Positions 14,497-23,104 of a DNA stretch of 26,305 nt are shown in pieces (position 1 is the first letter of the stretch; every line of letters starts with the position of its first letter). The translations under genes and the position numbers were made by a program. This stretch comes from Clostridiales bacterium UBA6388 (GTDB lineage: Bacteria > Bacillota > Clostridia > Oscillospirales > Oscillospiraceae), in NCBI GenBank assembly GCA_002437575.1, contig DJQK01000145.1, positions 1 to 26,305 of the forward strand, given 5' to 3'. Below the pieces are notes generated by a model. The model was not told the DNA's origin. It did not search any database and worked only from the letters and a program-made list of their open reading frames with translations.

Positions 14497-16874
14497 ATGC
14501 CGAACGCAAAAACCAACCTCGTGATCGTCGAGTCTCCGTCAAAGGCCAAGACGATCGGCAAATACCTCGGCCCGGACTATCAGGTCAAGGCCAGCATGGG
14601 CCACCTGCGCGATCTGCGCAAGAGTACCATGAGCGTGGACATTGAACACGACTTTGAACCGGAATATTACCCCATCAAGGGAAAAGAGGAGATCATCAAG
14701 GACCTTCAGTCCGCCGCGAAAAAGAGCAAAAACGTCTTTCTCGCAACCGACCCGGACCGCGAAGGAGAGGCCATTTCGTGGCACTTAAAATATCTGCTTG
14801 GCATTCCGGACGACAAGACCTACCGCGTGACGTTCAACGAGATCACCAAAAATGTCGTGCGAAACGCCATCGCTTCGCCCAGAGCCATCGATCAGAACCT
14901 GGTCGACGCGCAGCAGGCCAGGCGCGTGCTCGACCGCATCGTCGGCTATCAGCTCAGCCCCTTACTGTGGAAAAAGATCCGCAGGGGCCTTTCCGCGGGC
15001 CGTGTGCAGTCGGTCGCAACGCGCATGGTCGTTGACCGTGAAAACGAAATTCGCGCCTTCACCCCGCAGGAATACTGGACCATCGACGCGAAATTAGACC
15101 GCGAAGGAAAGCCCGGCGGCTTCACCGCGCGGTATTACGGAGACCCGAAGAAAAAGGACCTCAATACCCGCCAGGACGTAGACGACATTCTTGCGCAGAT
15201 CGCCGGAAAGCCCTTTACCGTCCAGCGCGTCAAAAAATCGCAGCGCCGGAAAAATCCCGCCGCGCCGTTTACGACCTCGACGCTTCAGCAGGAGGCGTTT
15301 CAGAAGCTGAATCTGAGCACAAAGCGCACGATGATGCTGGCCCAGCAGCTCTATGAGGGCGTGGAGTTAAGCGAAGAGGGCTCGGTGGGCCTCATTACCT
15401 ACATGAGAACCGACTCTCTTCGTATCTCCGAAGAGGCCTTAGCCGCCGCAGGAGACGTGATCCGCAGCCGGTACGGCGAAAAGTACTACCCCGGCGCGCG
15501 GCACTATAAGCCCAAGGCCAACGCGCAGGACGGCCACGAGGCCATCCGCCCGAGTAACGTCGCGCTCTATCCGGAGCTGGTCGAAAAAGACCTGACGAAA
15601 GATCAGTTCCGGCTGTATAAGCTCATCTGGAACCGCTTCATCGCCTCGCAGATGGAAAACGCCGTCTATGATGTCACGGCCATTGAGGCGGCCTGCGGCG
15701 ATCAGGTTTTCAGGGCCACGCACCAGTCGCTTGCCTTTGCCGGGTTTACTGCGGTCTATGAAGAAACGCAGGACGATGAGCAGGAGAGCGTCGGCTCGCC
15801 GCTTCCCGACCTTTCCGAGGGCGAGAGCTTGAGGCTCGTATCGACAGACCCGCAGCAGCACTTTACCCAGCCGCCCGCGCGGTACACCGAAGCGACGCTC
15901 GTTCGCGCGATGGAGGAAAAGGGCGTGGGAAGGCCCTCTACCTACGCGACCATCGTTTCGACCATTCAGGATCGCGAATACGTCCAGAAGACCGATAAGC
16001 GACTGGCTCCTACGCCGCTCGGCGAGGTCGTCAACGGCCTGATGATGGAGCACTTCCAGAACATCATCAACGTCGAGTTCACGGCCAAAATGGAGAGCGA
16101 GCTCGACGAGGTCGAAGCGGGCAAAATTTACTGGAAGCGCGTGTTGGAGGAGTTCTACAAGGGCTTCCATCAGGAGATGGAGGAAGCGGAGGAAGCGCTC
16201 AAGGACGTCCGGCTCAAGGTCCCGGAAGAGGTGACCGAGGAAAAGTGCGAGCTGTGCGGCAGAAATCTCGTCATCAAATCCGGCCGGTTCGGAAGATTTC
16301 TGGCCTGCCCGGGCTACCCCGAGTGCAAGTTCACAAAGCCGCTCGTGGAACGGATGCCGGGCCGGTGCCCGCGCTGCGGCAGCGCGATCTTAAAGCGCAA
16401 AAGCAAACGCGGCTACGCCTACTACGCGTGCGAAAGGGGCGCGGCGTGCGGCTTTATGACGTGGGACGTGCCGACCGATCAGGACTGCCCGCAGTGCGGC
16501 CAGACCATGTTCAAGCGCGCGGGAAAGGGCGCGATGAAGCCCTTCTGCATCAATCCCGAGTGCCCCGCCTTCCTGCCCGAAGACAAGCGCGGCTACCGCA
16601 GAAAGCCCGCCTCAACAGATACTACGCAGGCTGCGCCCGAGGAGGCCGGTCTTCCGCCCATGCCCGCGGCAGCCGAAGAAGCGCCGGAGGAAAAGAAGCC
16701 CGCCAAAAAGGCAGCCGCAAAAAAACCTGCCGCAAAGAAGACGGCGGCCAAGACTGCTGCAAAGAAAACAGCGACCGCCAAAAAGGCAGCAGCGAAAACC
16801 ACGAAAAAAGCCGCCGAGGCGGACGCTCCCGAGAAAAAGCCCGCTTCACGCCGGAAGAAAAAGGAAGACGCAAC

Positions 16875-16878
<4 letters not shown>
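14497..16878 (+). CDS. topA: DNA topoisomerase I with three zinc fingers and a Lys/Ala-rich tail
   Basis: Type IA topoisomerase that relaxes negative supercoils behind RNA polymerase. It has 793 residues from the ATG at 14497 (TTGGAGG site; an upstream TTG overlaps that site and is rejected). The TOPRIM domain starts LVIVESPSKAKTIGKYLG and carries the metal triad DPDREGEA (85-92). The catalytic tyrosine is Tyr302 in LITYMRTDSLRIS. Three four-cysteine zinc motifs begin at residues 584 (CELC), 624 (CPRC) and 664 (CPQC). The last 60 or so residues are a KKAAAKK-type repeat from about 735, resembling histone H1 tails; such tails on TopA are known in actinobacteria to raise processivity. It overlaps trmFO by four bases. 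Confidence 0.97.
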
Positions 16879-18182
<1,304 letters not shown>

Positions 18183-18202
18183 TTCATAAAGGAGGAACCC
18201 GG

Positions 18203-19228
18203 ATGCGTATCGTTGTAGACGTCATGGGCGGCGACAATGCCCCCGATGCCATCGCGCTCGGCGCGATCGAGGCGGCGAAGGAGGAAAAACTCGACGTGAT
18301 CCTCGTCGGCCGCGGCGAGGCGATCTTGCAGTGCCTGAAAAACCACGGCATCGAGACGCTTCCGGCTGGTGTTGAAATTGCAAACGCAGACGACGTGGTC
18401 GATATGCACGACGATCCGGCGCAGGTGCTCAAGACGCGGAAAAATTCCTCGATGCTCGTGGGCTTATCGATGCTCAAAGACGGCGTGGGCGACGCGTTCG
18501 TCTCTGCGGGCTCGACCGGTGCGCTGCTTACCGCGGCGACCTTGATCGTCAAGCGCGTCAAGGGCATCCGCAGAGCCGCGCTGGGCCCGGTCATCCCGAC
18601 GAAAGCAGGCGGCGCGGTTTTGATCGACTGCGGCGCGACGGCCGAGTGCACGCCCGAGTTTCTGCTCCAGTTTGCCTTCATGGGCTCGTACTACGCCAAG
18701 CGGATGCTGGGTTTAGAGAATCCCCGCGTGGCGCTGCTCAACATTGGAGCCGAGGACACGAAGGGTACGCAGCTGCAAAAAGACGCGTATGCGCTTCTTC
18801 AAAAAGCAGGCGAGAGCGGCAAGCTCAATTTCATCGGAAACGTTGAAGCGCGCGGCGTGCCGCTGGCAGAAGCGGACGTTGTCGTTTCCGACGGCTTTTC
18901 GGGAAATATTTTGCTCAAGGGCATCGAGGGCACGGCGCTTTTCATGTCCGGAATGCTGAAAGATATGTTTAAGAAAAACGTATTTACGAAGCTCGCCGCC
19001 GCGCTTTGTATGTCGGGCATCAAAGAATTCAAAAGCAGGCTCGACTACCGGCAGACGGGCGGCACGGTGCTCATCGGCCTGACGAAGCCGGTTATCAAGG
19101 CGCACGGTTCATCTGACGCCGTGGCCATCCGCAGCGCCATCCGCCAGGCGGCGCAGGCCGTAGAGAGCGGCTTTACCGCGGACATTACCGCAAATGTGGA
19201 ACAGATGATCGTTCCGAAGGAGCTGTAA
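18203..19228 (+). CDS. plsX: Phosphate acyltransferase PlsX
   Basis: Converts acyl-ACP to acyl-phosphate, the substrate of PlsY, in the first step of membrane phospholipid synthesis. It has 341 residues with the diagnostic start MRIVVDVMGGDNAPDAI, the central SAGSTGALL and KRVKGIRRAALGP motifs, VALLNIGAEDTKGTQ, and VVVSDGFSGNILLKGIEG. The ATG at 18203 follows an AAAGGAGG site; an upstream ATG at 18179 overlaps trmFO and lacks a site. It lies 20 nt after trmFO and one base before rnc. The genes often found beside plsX (fabD, fabG, acpP) are missing here. Confidence 0.97.
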   Translation: MRIVVDVMGGDNAPDAIALGAIEAAKEEKLDVILVGRGEAILQCLKNHGIETLPAGVEIANADDVVDMHDDPAQVLKTRKNSSMLVGLSMLKDGVGDAFVSAGSTGALLTAATLIVKRVKGIRRAALGPVIPTKAGGAVLIDCGATAECTPEFLLQFAFMGSYYAKRMLGLENPRVALLNIGAEDTKGTQLQKDAYALLQKAGESGKLNFIGNVEARGVPLAEADVVVSDGFSGNILLKGIEGTALFMSGMLKDMFKKNVFTKLAAALCMSGIKEFKSRLDYRQTGGTVLIGLTKPVIKAHGSSDAVAIRSAIRQAAQAVESGFTADITANVEQMIVPKEL

Positions 19229-19229
19229 G

Positions 19230-19916
19230 ATGTATAAAAGCTTAGAAGAAGGACTTGGGTACACGTTCCAAAACCGCAAGCTTCTGGAAAACGCGCTGAC
19301 CCACAGTTCCTATGCCAACGAAAACCGGGAAAGGGGACTGCCCGATAACGAGCGGCTGGAATTTTTGGGCGACTCGATTCTGGGCTTCGTCGTGGCGGAC
19401 TATCTCTACCGGCGTTTTCCAGAAAAGCCGGAAGGCGAGCTCACGCGCATCCGCGCCGATCTCGTATGCGAGACGAACCTTGCAAAGGCCGCGGGGACGA
19501 TCCGCCTCGGCGATTTCCTGCTTTTAGGCCACGGTGAGGATCACGGCGGCGGCAGAAAGCGCGATTCGATCGTCTCCGACGCGATGGAATCCGTCATCGC
19601 CGCCAGCTACATGGACGGCGGCTTCGAGGCCGCGAAGGGCATCATCGACCGACTGATCTTAAATGATATCCCGGTCGAAAAGCCCAGGAATTTTGATTAT
19701 AAGACCGCGCTTCAGGAGCTCGTCCAGCGCAAAAAGGACCAGACGCTCCACTATGCGCTCGTCGCCGAGACCGGCCCAGACCACGACAAGCACTTCACCG
19801 TCGAGGTTCAGCTCAACGGAACCCCTGTCGGTCAGGGCTCCGGCAGCAGCAAAAAACGCGCCGAGCAGGCCGCTGCGGAAGCCGCGATCGAATCGCTCTT
19901 CCCAAACGAATTATAA
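19230..19916 (+). CDS. rnc: Ribonuclease III
   Basis: Double-strand-specific endoribonuclease that processes rRNA precursors and structured mRNAs. It has 228 residues. The catalytic domain has the signature ERLEFLGDSILG (41-52) and the second acidic cluster SDAMESVIAASYMDGG. The double-stranded RNA-binding domain starts near residue 150 (DYKTALQELVQ) and ends with GSGSSKKRAEQAAAEAA. The start lies one base after the plsX stop, with AAGGAG inside the plsX end as its ribosome binding site. A strong terminator follows, so it closes the operon; the usual downstream smc and ftsY are absent. Confidence 0.98.
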   Translation: MYKSLEEGLGYTFQNRKLLENALTHSSYANENRERGLPDNERLEFLGDSILGFVVADYLYRRFPEKPEGELTRIRADLVCETNLAKAAGTIRLGDFLLLGHGEDHGGGRKRDSIVSDAMESVIAASYMDGGFEAAKGIIDRLILNDIPVEKPRNFDYKTALQELVQRKKDQTLHYALVAETGPDHDKHFTVEVQLNGTPVGQGSGSSKKRAEQAAAEAAIESLFPNEL

Positions 19917-19921
19917 AAGCA

Positions 19922-19956
19922 AACGCCCCTTCGGCCAAAACCGGAGGGGCGTTTTT
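19922..19956 (+). terminator. Intrinsic terminator after rnc
   Basis: AACGCCCCTTCGG (19922-19934) pairs with CCGGAGGGGCGTT (19941-19953) around CCAAAA, with one wobble pair and a run of five T. It begins six bases after the rnc stop. Confidence 0.93.
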
Positions 19957-20013
19957 GTGCGATATGACAAAAGCGATTTGAATGGAAACTGATTCTTTGG
20001 GTAAATTTTCGTT

Positions 20014-20043
20014 TTGGGGTGGATTTTTCCGCTTTTGTATGCT
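20014..20043 (+). promoter_or_regulatory. Candidate promoter of the PLP decarboxylase gene
   Basis: TTGGGG (20014-20019), an 18-bp spacer, then TATGCT (20038-20043). It is imperfect, but the only reasonable match between the rnc terminator and the ATG at 20123. Confidence 0.4.
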
Positions 20044-20076
20044 ATGCTGAGTCTGTCGAAAGACGCAGAGAATTGG

Positions 20077-20101
20077 GAAGCTCTGATGCAATACGAGCTT
20101 C
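20077..20101 (+). other. Hairpin just upstream of the decarboxylase ribosome binding site
   Basis: GAAGCTC (20077-20083) pairs perfectly with GAGCTTC (20095-20101), 11-nt loop. It ends eight bases before AGGAGG. No lysine riboswitch (L box) is recognisable in this roughly 75-nt leader. Confidence 0.45.
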
Positions 20102-20122
20102 TATCAAACAGGAGGCACGACC

Positions 20123-21343
20123 ATGAACCATGCACAGGCCATCGCGGAAGCGGCAAAAACGTATGACAGCTTTTATCTCTACGACGAGGCGGGCATCGTC
20201 TCGCAGTGTGCGCGCCTGAAGGCCGCCTTCCCGGAGGCTTCCTTGCTCTACTCCTTGAAAACGAATCCCGACAAGCGCATCCTCAAAACCGTCTTTTCCA
20301 AAGGCATCGGCGCCGACGCAGCCAGTGCCGGGGAGGTCGCATTGGCTTTGGAGGCGGGTCTGACGAAGGACGAAATTTATTATTCCGCGCCCGGAAAATC
20401 CATGCGCGACATTGAACAGACCATCGACTGCGTCCATATCATCGCCGACAGTCTGGACGAAATTCTGCGCATCGAGTCTGTGGCCGCGAAGAAGAATCTT
20501 CCCACCGGGATCGGGCTTCGCATCAACCCGAATTTCTCGTTTACGGGCGAAACGGGCAGTCCGTCCAAATTCGGCGTCGATGAAGACCGTGCCATCGCGT
20601 TCCTGCAAAAATACAAAAGCCGCTTTGTGTCCGTTACGGGTCTGCATGTGCACCTGCGAAGCCAGGAATTACAAGCGCCGGTCCTCGCGCGGTACCACAA
20701 AAAGCTGCTGGCGCTTGCCGCGCGGTTTGAAAGGGAAGCGGGACTGCATCTTTCTTATGTAAACCTCGGCTCCGGCATCGGCATTCCCTATGCCCCGACG
20801 GACAAGCAGTTAGATGTCGAGACGCTCGGCGCGGAAACGTGCGAGGCCATCCGCGAATTCCATCTTCAGCACCCCGATATCCGCTTCTTCATTGAGACAG
20901 GGCGCTATCTGGCCGGGCCCAACGGCGTCTACGTCACGACCGTTCTGGACCGCAAAATTTCGCACGGCAAGACCTTCGTTATCCTGAAAAGCACGCTCAA
21001 CGGTTTTGTCCGGCCGTCCATTGCGAAGCTTGTCGAGCACGCGTCGGCGGATGGCCATCCCGCGGCCTGTGAGCCGCTTTACACCGGCAAAGACTCATTC
21101 GGCTTTACCGCGTTCGGAAAAGCGGGCGGCGTGCATGAGACCGTCACGCTCGTCGGCAATCTCTGCACGGCGGCGGACGTCATCGCGGAGAACATTGACC
21201 TGCCGGTCTTGGAGTGCGGCGACCTCGTCGTCATCTCGAATGCAGGCGCTTACGCGGCGGTGCTGTCTCCGATGCAGTTTTCCCATCAGGGCATCCCCGC
21301 GCAGCTGTTTCTGGACGCGAACGGCAATTTCGCAGAAGCGTAA
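20123..21343 (+). CDS. Fold-type III PLP-dependent decarboxylase, divergent member of the DAP/ornithine/arginine decarboxylase family
   Basis: Pyridoxal-phosphate enzyme expected to decarboxylate a diamino acid or similar substrate. The 406 residues form an alanine-racemase-like barrel with the PLP lysine Lys46 in YSLKTNPDKR, then a C-terminal beta domain. Other family motifs are HVHLRSQ (where LysA has HIGSQ), NLGSGIGIPY (the PLP phosphate-binding glycines), ETGRYLAGPNG, GNLCTAADV and NAGAYAAVLSP. In LysA the cysteine motif is normally CES-x-D and in ornithine decarboxylase CD-x-x-D; here it is CTAAD, with the conserved glutamate lost. I therefore avoid naming it lysA. It is a single-gene unit with an AGGAGG site seven bases before the ATG. 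BtrK-like or other specialised decarboxylases are alternatives. Confidence 0.85.
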   Translation: MNHAQAIAEAAKTYDSFYLYDEAGIVSQCARLKAAFPEASLLYSLKTNPDKRILKTVFSKGIGADAASAGEVALALEAGLTKDEIYYSAPGKSMRDIEQTIDCVHIIADSLDEILRIESVAAKKNLPTGIGLRINPNFSFTGETGSPSKFGVDEDRAIAFLQKYKSRFVSVTGLHVHLRSQELQAPVLARYHKKLLALAARFEREAGLHLSYVNLGSGIGIPYAPTDKQLDVETLGAETCEAIREFHLQHPDIRFFIETGRYLAGPNGVYVTTVLDRKISHGKTFVILKSTLNGFVRPSIAKLVEHASADGHPAACEPLYTGKDSFGFTAFGKAGGVHETVTLVGNLCTAADVIAENIDLPVLECGDLVVISNAGAYAAVLSPMQFSHQGIPAQLFLDANGNFAEA

Positions 21344-21469
21344 TTACGGCAGCAGGATCCCTGCGCTGACGGACGCTGCCGGATAGAGCGTCGAAACCAT
21401 GCTCGGCGCGGCGCAGACGCAAAGCAGAATGCTCGCCGCCAGCAAAACGATCGGAAACACGTAACGCAT
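21344..21469 (-). CDS. Small hydrophobic protein, 41 residues, unknown function
   Basis: A short reading frame with a well-placed GGAGG site seven bases before its ATG. The product starts MRYVFPIVLLAASILLCVCA: one basic residue, then a hydrophobic stretch (about 4-21), followed by a mostly apolar second half ending in proline. It could be a single-pass membrane peptide or a poorly charged signal peptide; there is no lipobox (the cysteines are in LLCVCA) and no recognisable family. Its stop codon abuts that of the decarboxylase gene, tail to tail with no gap. It lies past the terminator-like hairpin of the MATE gene, and I see no convincing promoter, so expression is uncertain. Confidence 0.5.
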   Translation of the reverse strand: MRYVFPIVLLAASILLCVCAAPSMVSTLYPAASVSAGILLP

Positions 21470-21476
21470 AGCAATT

Positions 21477-21481
21477 CCTCC
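21477..21481 (-). promoter_or_regulatory. Shine-Dalgarno site of the 41-residue ORF
   Basis: GGAGG on the minus strand, seven bases before the ATG at 21469. This is the main evidence that the small ORF is translated. Confidence 0.55.
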
Positions 21482-21550
21482 AAAAGGTGTTCTTGCTTTC
21501 TTAGACGAGATTTCCGGCCAAAGCGTTGCATGATCATCAAAAAAATTTCA

Positions 21551-21596
21551 GAAAATACGCGGCCTCCGGTCTTTTTCCGGAAGCCGCGTGTTTCTG
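21551..21596. terminator. Bidirectional terminator-like hairpin between the MATE gene and the small ORF
   Basis: ACGCGGCCTCCGG (21557-21569) pairs with CCGGAAGCCGCGT (21577-21589) with a single mismatch. T-rich tracts flank it in both directions (GTTTCTG rightward, ATTTTCTG leftward). It starts nine bases after the MATE stop and could also stop rightward transcripts from the decarboxylase gene. Confidence 0.75.
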
Positions 21597-21597
21597 T

Positions 21598-22971
21598 TTA
21601 CAAAATATCGTCGGATGCCATTGCGGCGTTTGCTCTGCGCATGGTGCTGCGTAAGAAAATAGAGCTCAGGGTAAACGAGAAGATCTCCGCGATGGGGAAG
21701 GCGAACCAGACAAGCTCCAATTTTCCAGACTGCGCCAGAAGCCACGCCGCAGGCAGCAGCACCACCAGCTGCCGGCAGACGGAGTTGATGAGCGCGTGCA
21801 GGGGATTGCCGATGGCCTGGAACACCGAGCCCGAGACGATGCAGAAGCCCGCGAAGAGGAAATGGATGGCGATGATCCGGAAGGCGGGAATACCAATTTG
21901 CCGCATATGCTCGGTGGCGTTAAAAAAGCCGAGAAGCGTCCCGGGGAGGAACTCAAACAGGCACAGGCCAAGGAGCATCAAAAGGATCGCCGTAATGACC
22001 GAAAGGCGGATGGTTTTGTGTACGCGCTCGGGATTTTTCGCGCCGTAATTGTACGAGATGATCGGCACCATGCCGTTATTGAGCCCGAAGACCGGCATGA
22101 AAATAAAGCTCTGGAGCTTGAAATACACGCCGAAGACGGCCGTGGCCGTGGTGGAAAAGGCGATGAGGATCTGGTTGAGGCCAAAGTTCATGACCGAGCT
22201 GATGGACATCATGACGATCGAAGGAATGCCGACGCGGTAAATTTCCTTCACGGTGTCCCAGTGGAAGCGGATCTGCTTTGTGCGGATGCGGACCTCGGGA
22301 TTGCACTTCAGATTCAGGATCAGCGCAAAGATCGCCGCGACGATCTGGCCAAACACCGTCGCCCAGGCTGCGCCCGCGACCTCCATGCGCGGAAAACCGA
22401 GCCAGCCGAAAATCAAAATCGGGTCTAAAATGATGTTGATGACCGCGCCGGTGATCTGCGTGAACATGGCAAGCTTCGTCCGGCCCGTGGATTGCAGAAG
22501 CCTTTCAAAGCAGAACTGCGAGAAAATACCGATCGACGCGCCGAGACAGATGGAGGTGTAGCTCGAACCGTAGTCGACGATCTGCTGCACGTCCGTCTGC
22601 GCTTCAAAAAATGCACGGGAACAAAATAGTCCCAGGGCACAGAAGACCGCGAAGTTGCAGAAGACCAGAAAGATCGACGTATTGGCCGCGCGGTCGACCT
22701 GATCGTGCCGCTTCGCGCCCAAAGCTCTGGACAGCAGCGCGTTCGTGCCCACCGCGGTGCCGCTGCCGAAGGCGATCATCAGGTTCTGAAGCGGGAAGGC
22801 CAGCGACAGCGCACTCAGCGCGTTTTCATTCAGCTGCGAGACATAGACGCTGTCTACAATGTTGTAAAATGCCTGCACGAGCATCGAGACCATCATGGGG
22901 ATGGCCATGTTGGCAAGGAGCTTTCCGACGGGCATCGTTCCCATCTTGTTTTCGGTTCTGAGCTGCTGCAT
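21598..22971 (-). CDS. MATE family multidrug/sodium or proton antiporter
   Basis: Integral membrane exporter of cationic drugs or metabolites. The 457 residues are mostly hydrophobic, fitting about 12 membrane helices in two homologous halves. The first helix region contains PVGKLLANMAIPMMVSMLVQ, then AFYNIVDSVYVSQLNENALSA, and later ALGAKRHDQVDRAAN, all typical of bacterial MATE proteins of the DinF/NorM type. The second half repeats the pattern with FGLNNGMVPIISYNYGA. The start is the ATG at 22971 with GGAGAA seven bases upstream; the open frame extends to 23199 but that part overlaps purB and the intergenic terminator. Substrate cannot be predicted. Confidence 0.93.
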   Translation of the reverse strand: MQQLRTENKMGTMPVGKLLANMAIPMMVSMLVQAFYNIVDSVYVSQLNENALSALSLAFPLQNLMIAFGSGTAVGTNALLSRALGAKRHDQVDRAANTSIFLVFCNFAVFCALGLFCSRAFFEAQTDVQQIVDYGSSYTSICLGASIGIFSQFCFERLLQSTGRTKLAMFTQITGAVINIILDPILIFGWLGFPRMEVAGAAWATVFGQIVAAIFALILNLKCNPEVRIRTKQIRFHWDTVKEIYRVGIPSIVMMSISSVMNFGLNQILIAFSTTATAVFGVYFKLQSFIFMPVFGLNNGMVPIISYNYGAKNPERVHKTIRLSVITAILLMLLGLCLFEFLPGTLLGFFNATEHMRQIGIPAFRIIAIHFLFAGFCIVSGSVFQAIGNPLHALINSVCRQLVVLLPAAWLLAQSGKLELVWFAFPIAEIFSFTLSSIFLRSTMRRANAAMASDDIL

Positions 22972-23016
22972 AAAGTTCTCCGTTCTTCTTTTTCGTTTTC
23001 CTTCCGTTTCCTGCCG

Positions 23017-23049
23017 AAAAAACCGCTCCCGCCAGCATCTGACGAGAGC
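23017..23049 (-). terminator. Intrinsic terminator between purB and the MATE gene
   Basis: On the minus strand an 11-bp stem (23049-23039 against 23035-23025) with two wobble pairs, a three-base loop and a run of six T after CGG. It lies downstream of purB and of the candidate MATE promoter, so it may either end purAB transcripts or attenuate the MATE transcript. Confidence 0.7.
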
Positions 23050-23067
23050 AGGTTCCTTTTCTGCTAT

Positions 23068-23096
23068 ATGGTACAGGAAAACAGGTTTTATGTCAA
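23068..23096 (-). promoter_or_regulatory. Candidate promoter of the MATE gene
   Basis: On the minus strand a perfect TTGACA (23096-23091), 17-bp spacer and weak TACCAT (23073-23068). It begins just after purB. The poor -10 makes it tentative; an activator might be needed. Confidence 0.4.
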
Positions 23097-23104
23097 GACC
23101 TTCT

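Noticed and set aside
16699..16815. Tandem repeat array or CRISPR-like pattern in topA
   Set aside because: The periodic AAG/GCA pattern is the coding sequence of the Lys/Ala tail, in frame with TopA and without spacers.
16245..16874. N-terminal extension of the trmFO frame into topA
   Set aside because: It is the +2 frame of topA's zinc-finger and Lys-rich tail; TrmFO has its FAD motif right after the ATG at 16875.
20044..20122. Possible lysine riboswitch before the decarboxylase gene
   Set aside because: The leader is under 80 nt and lacks L-box conserved segments.
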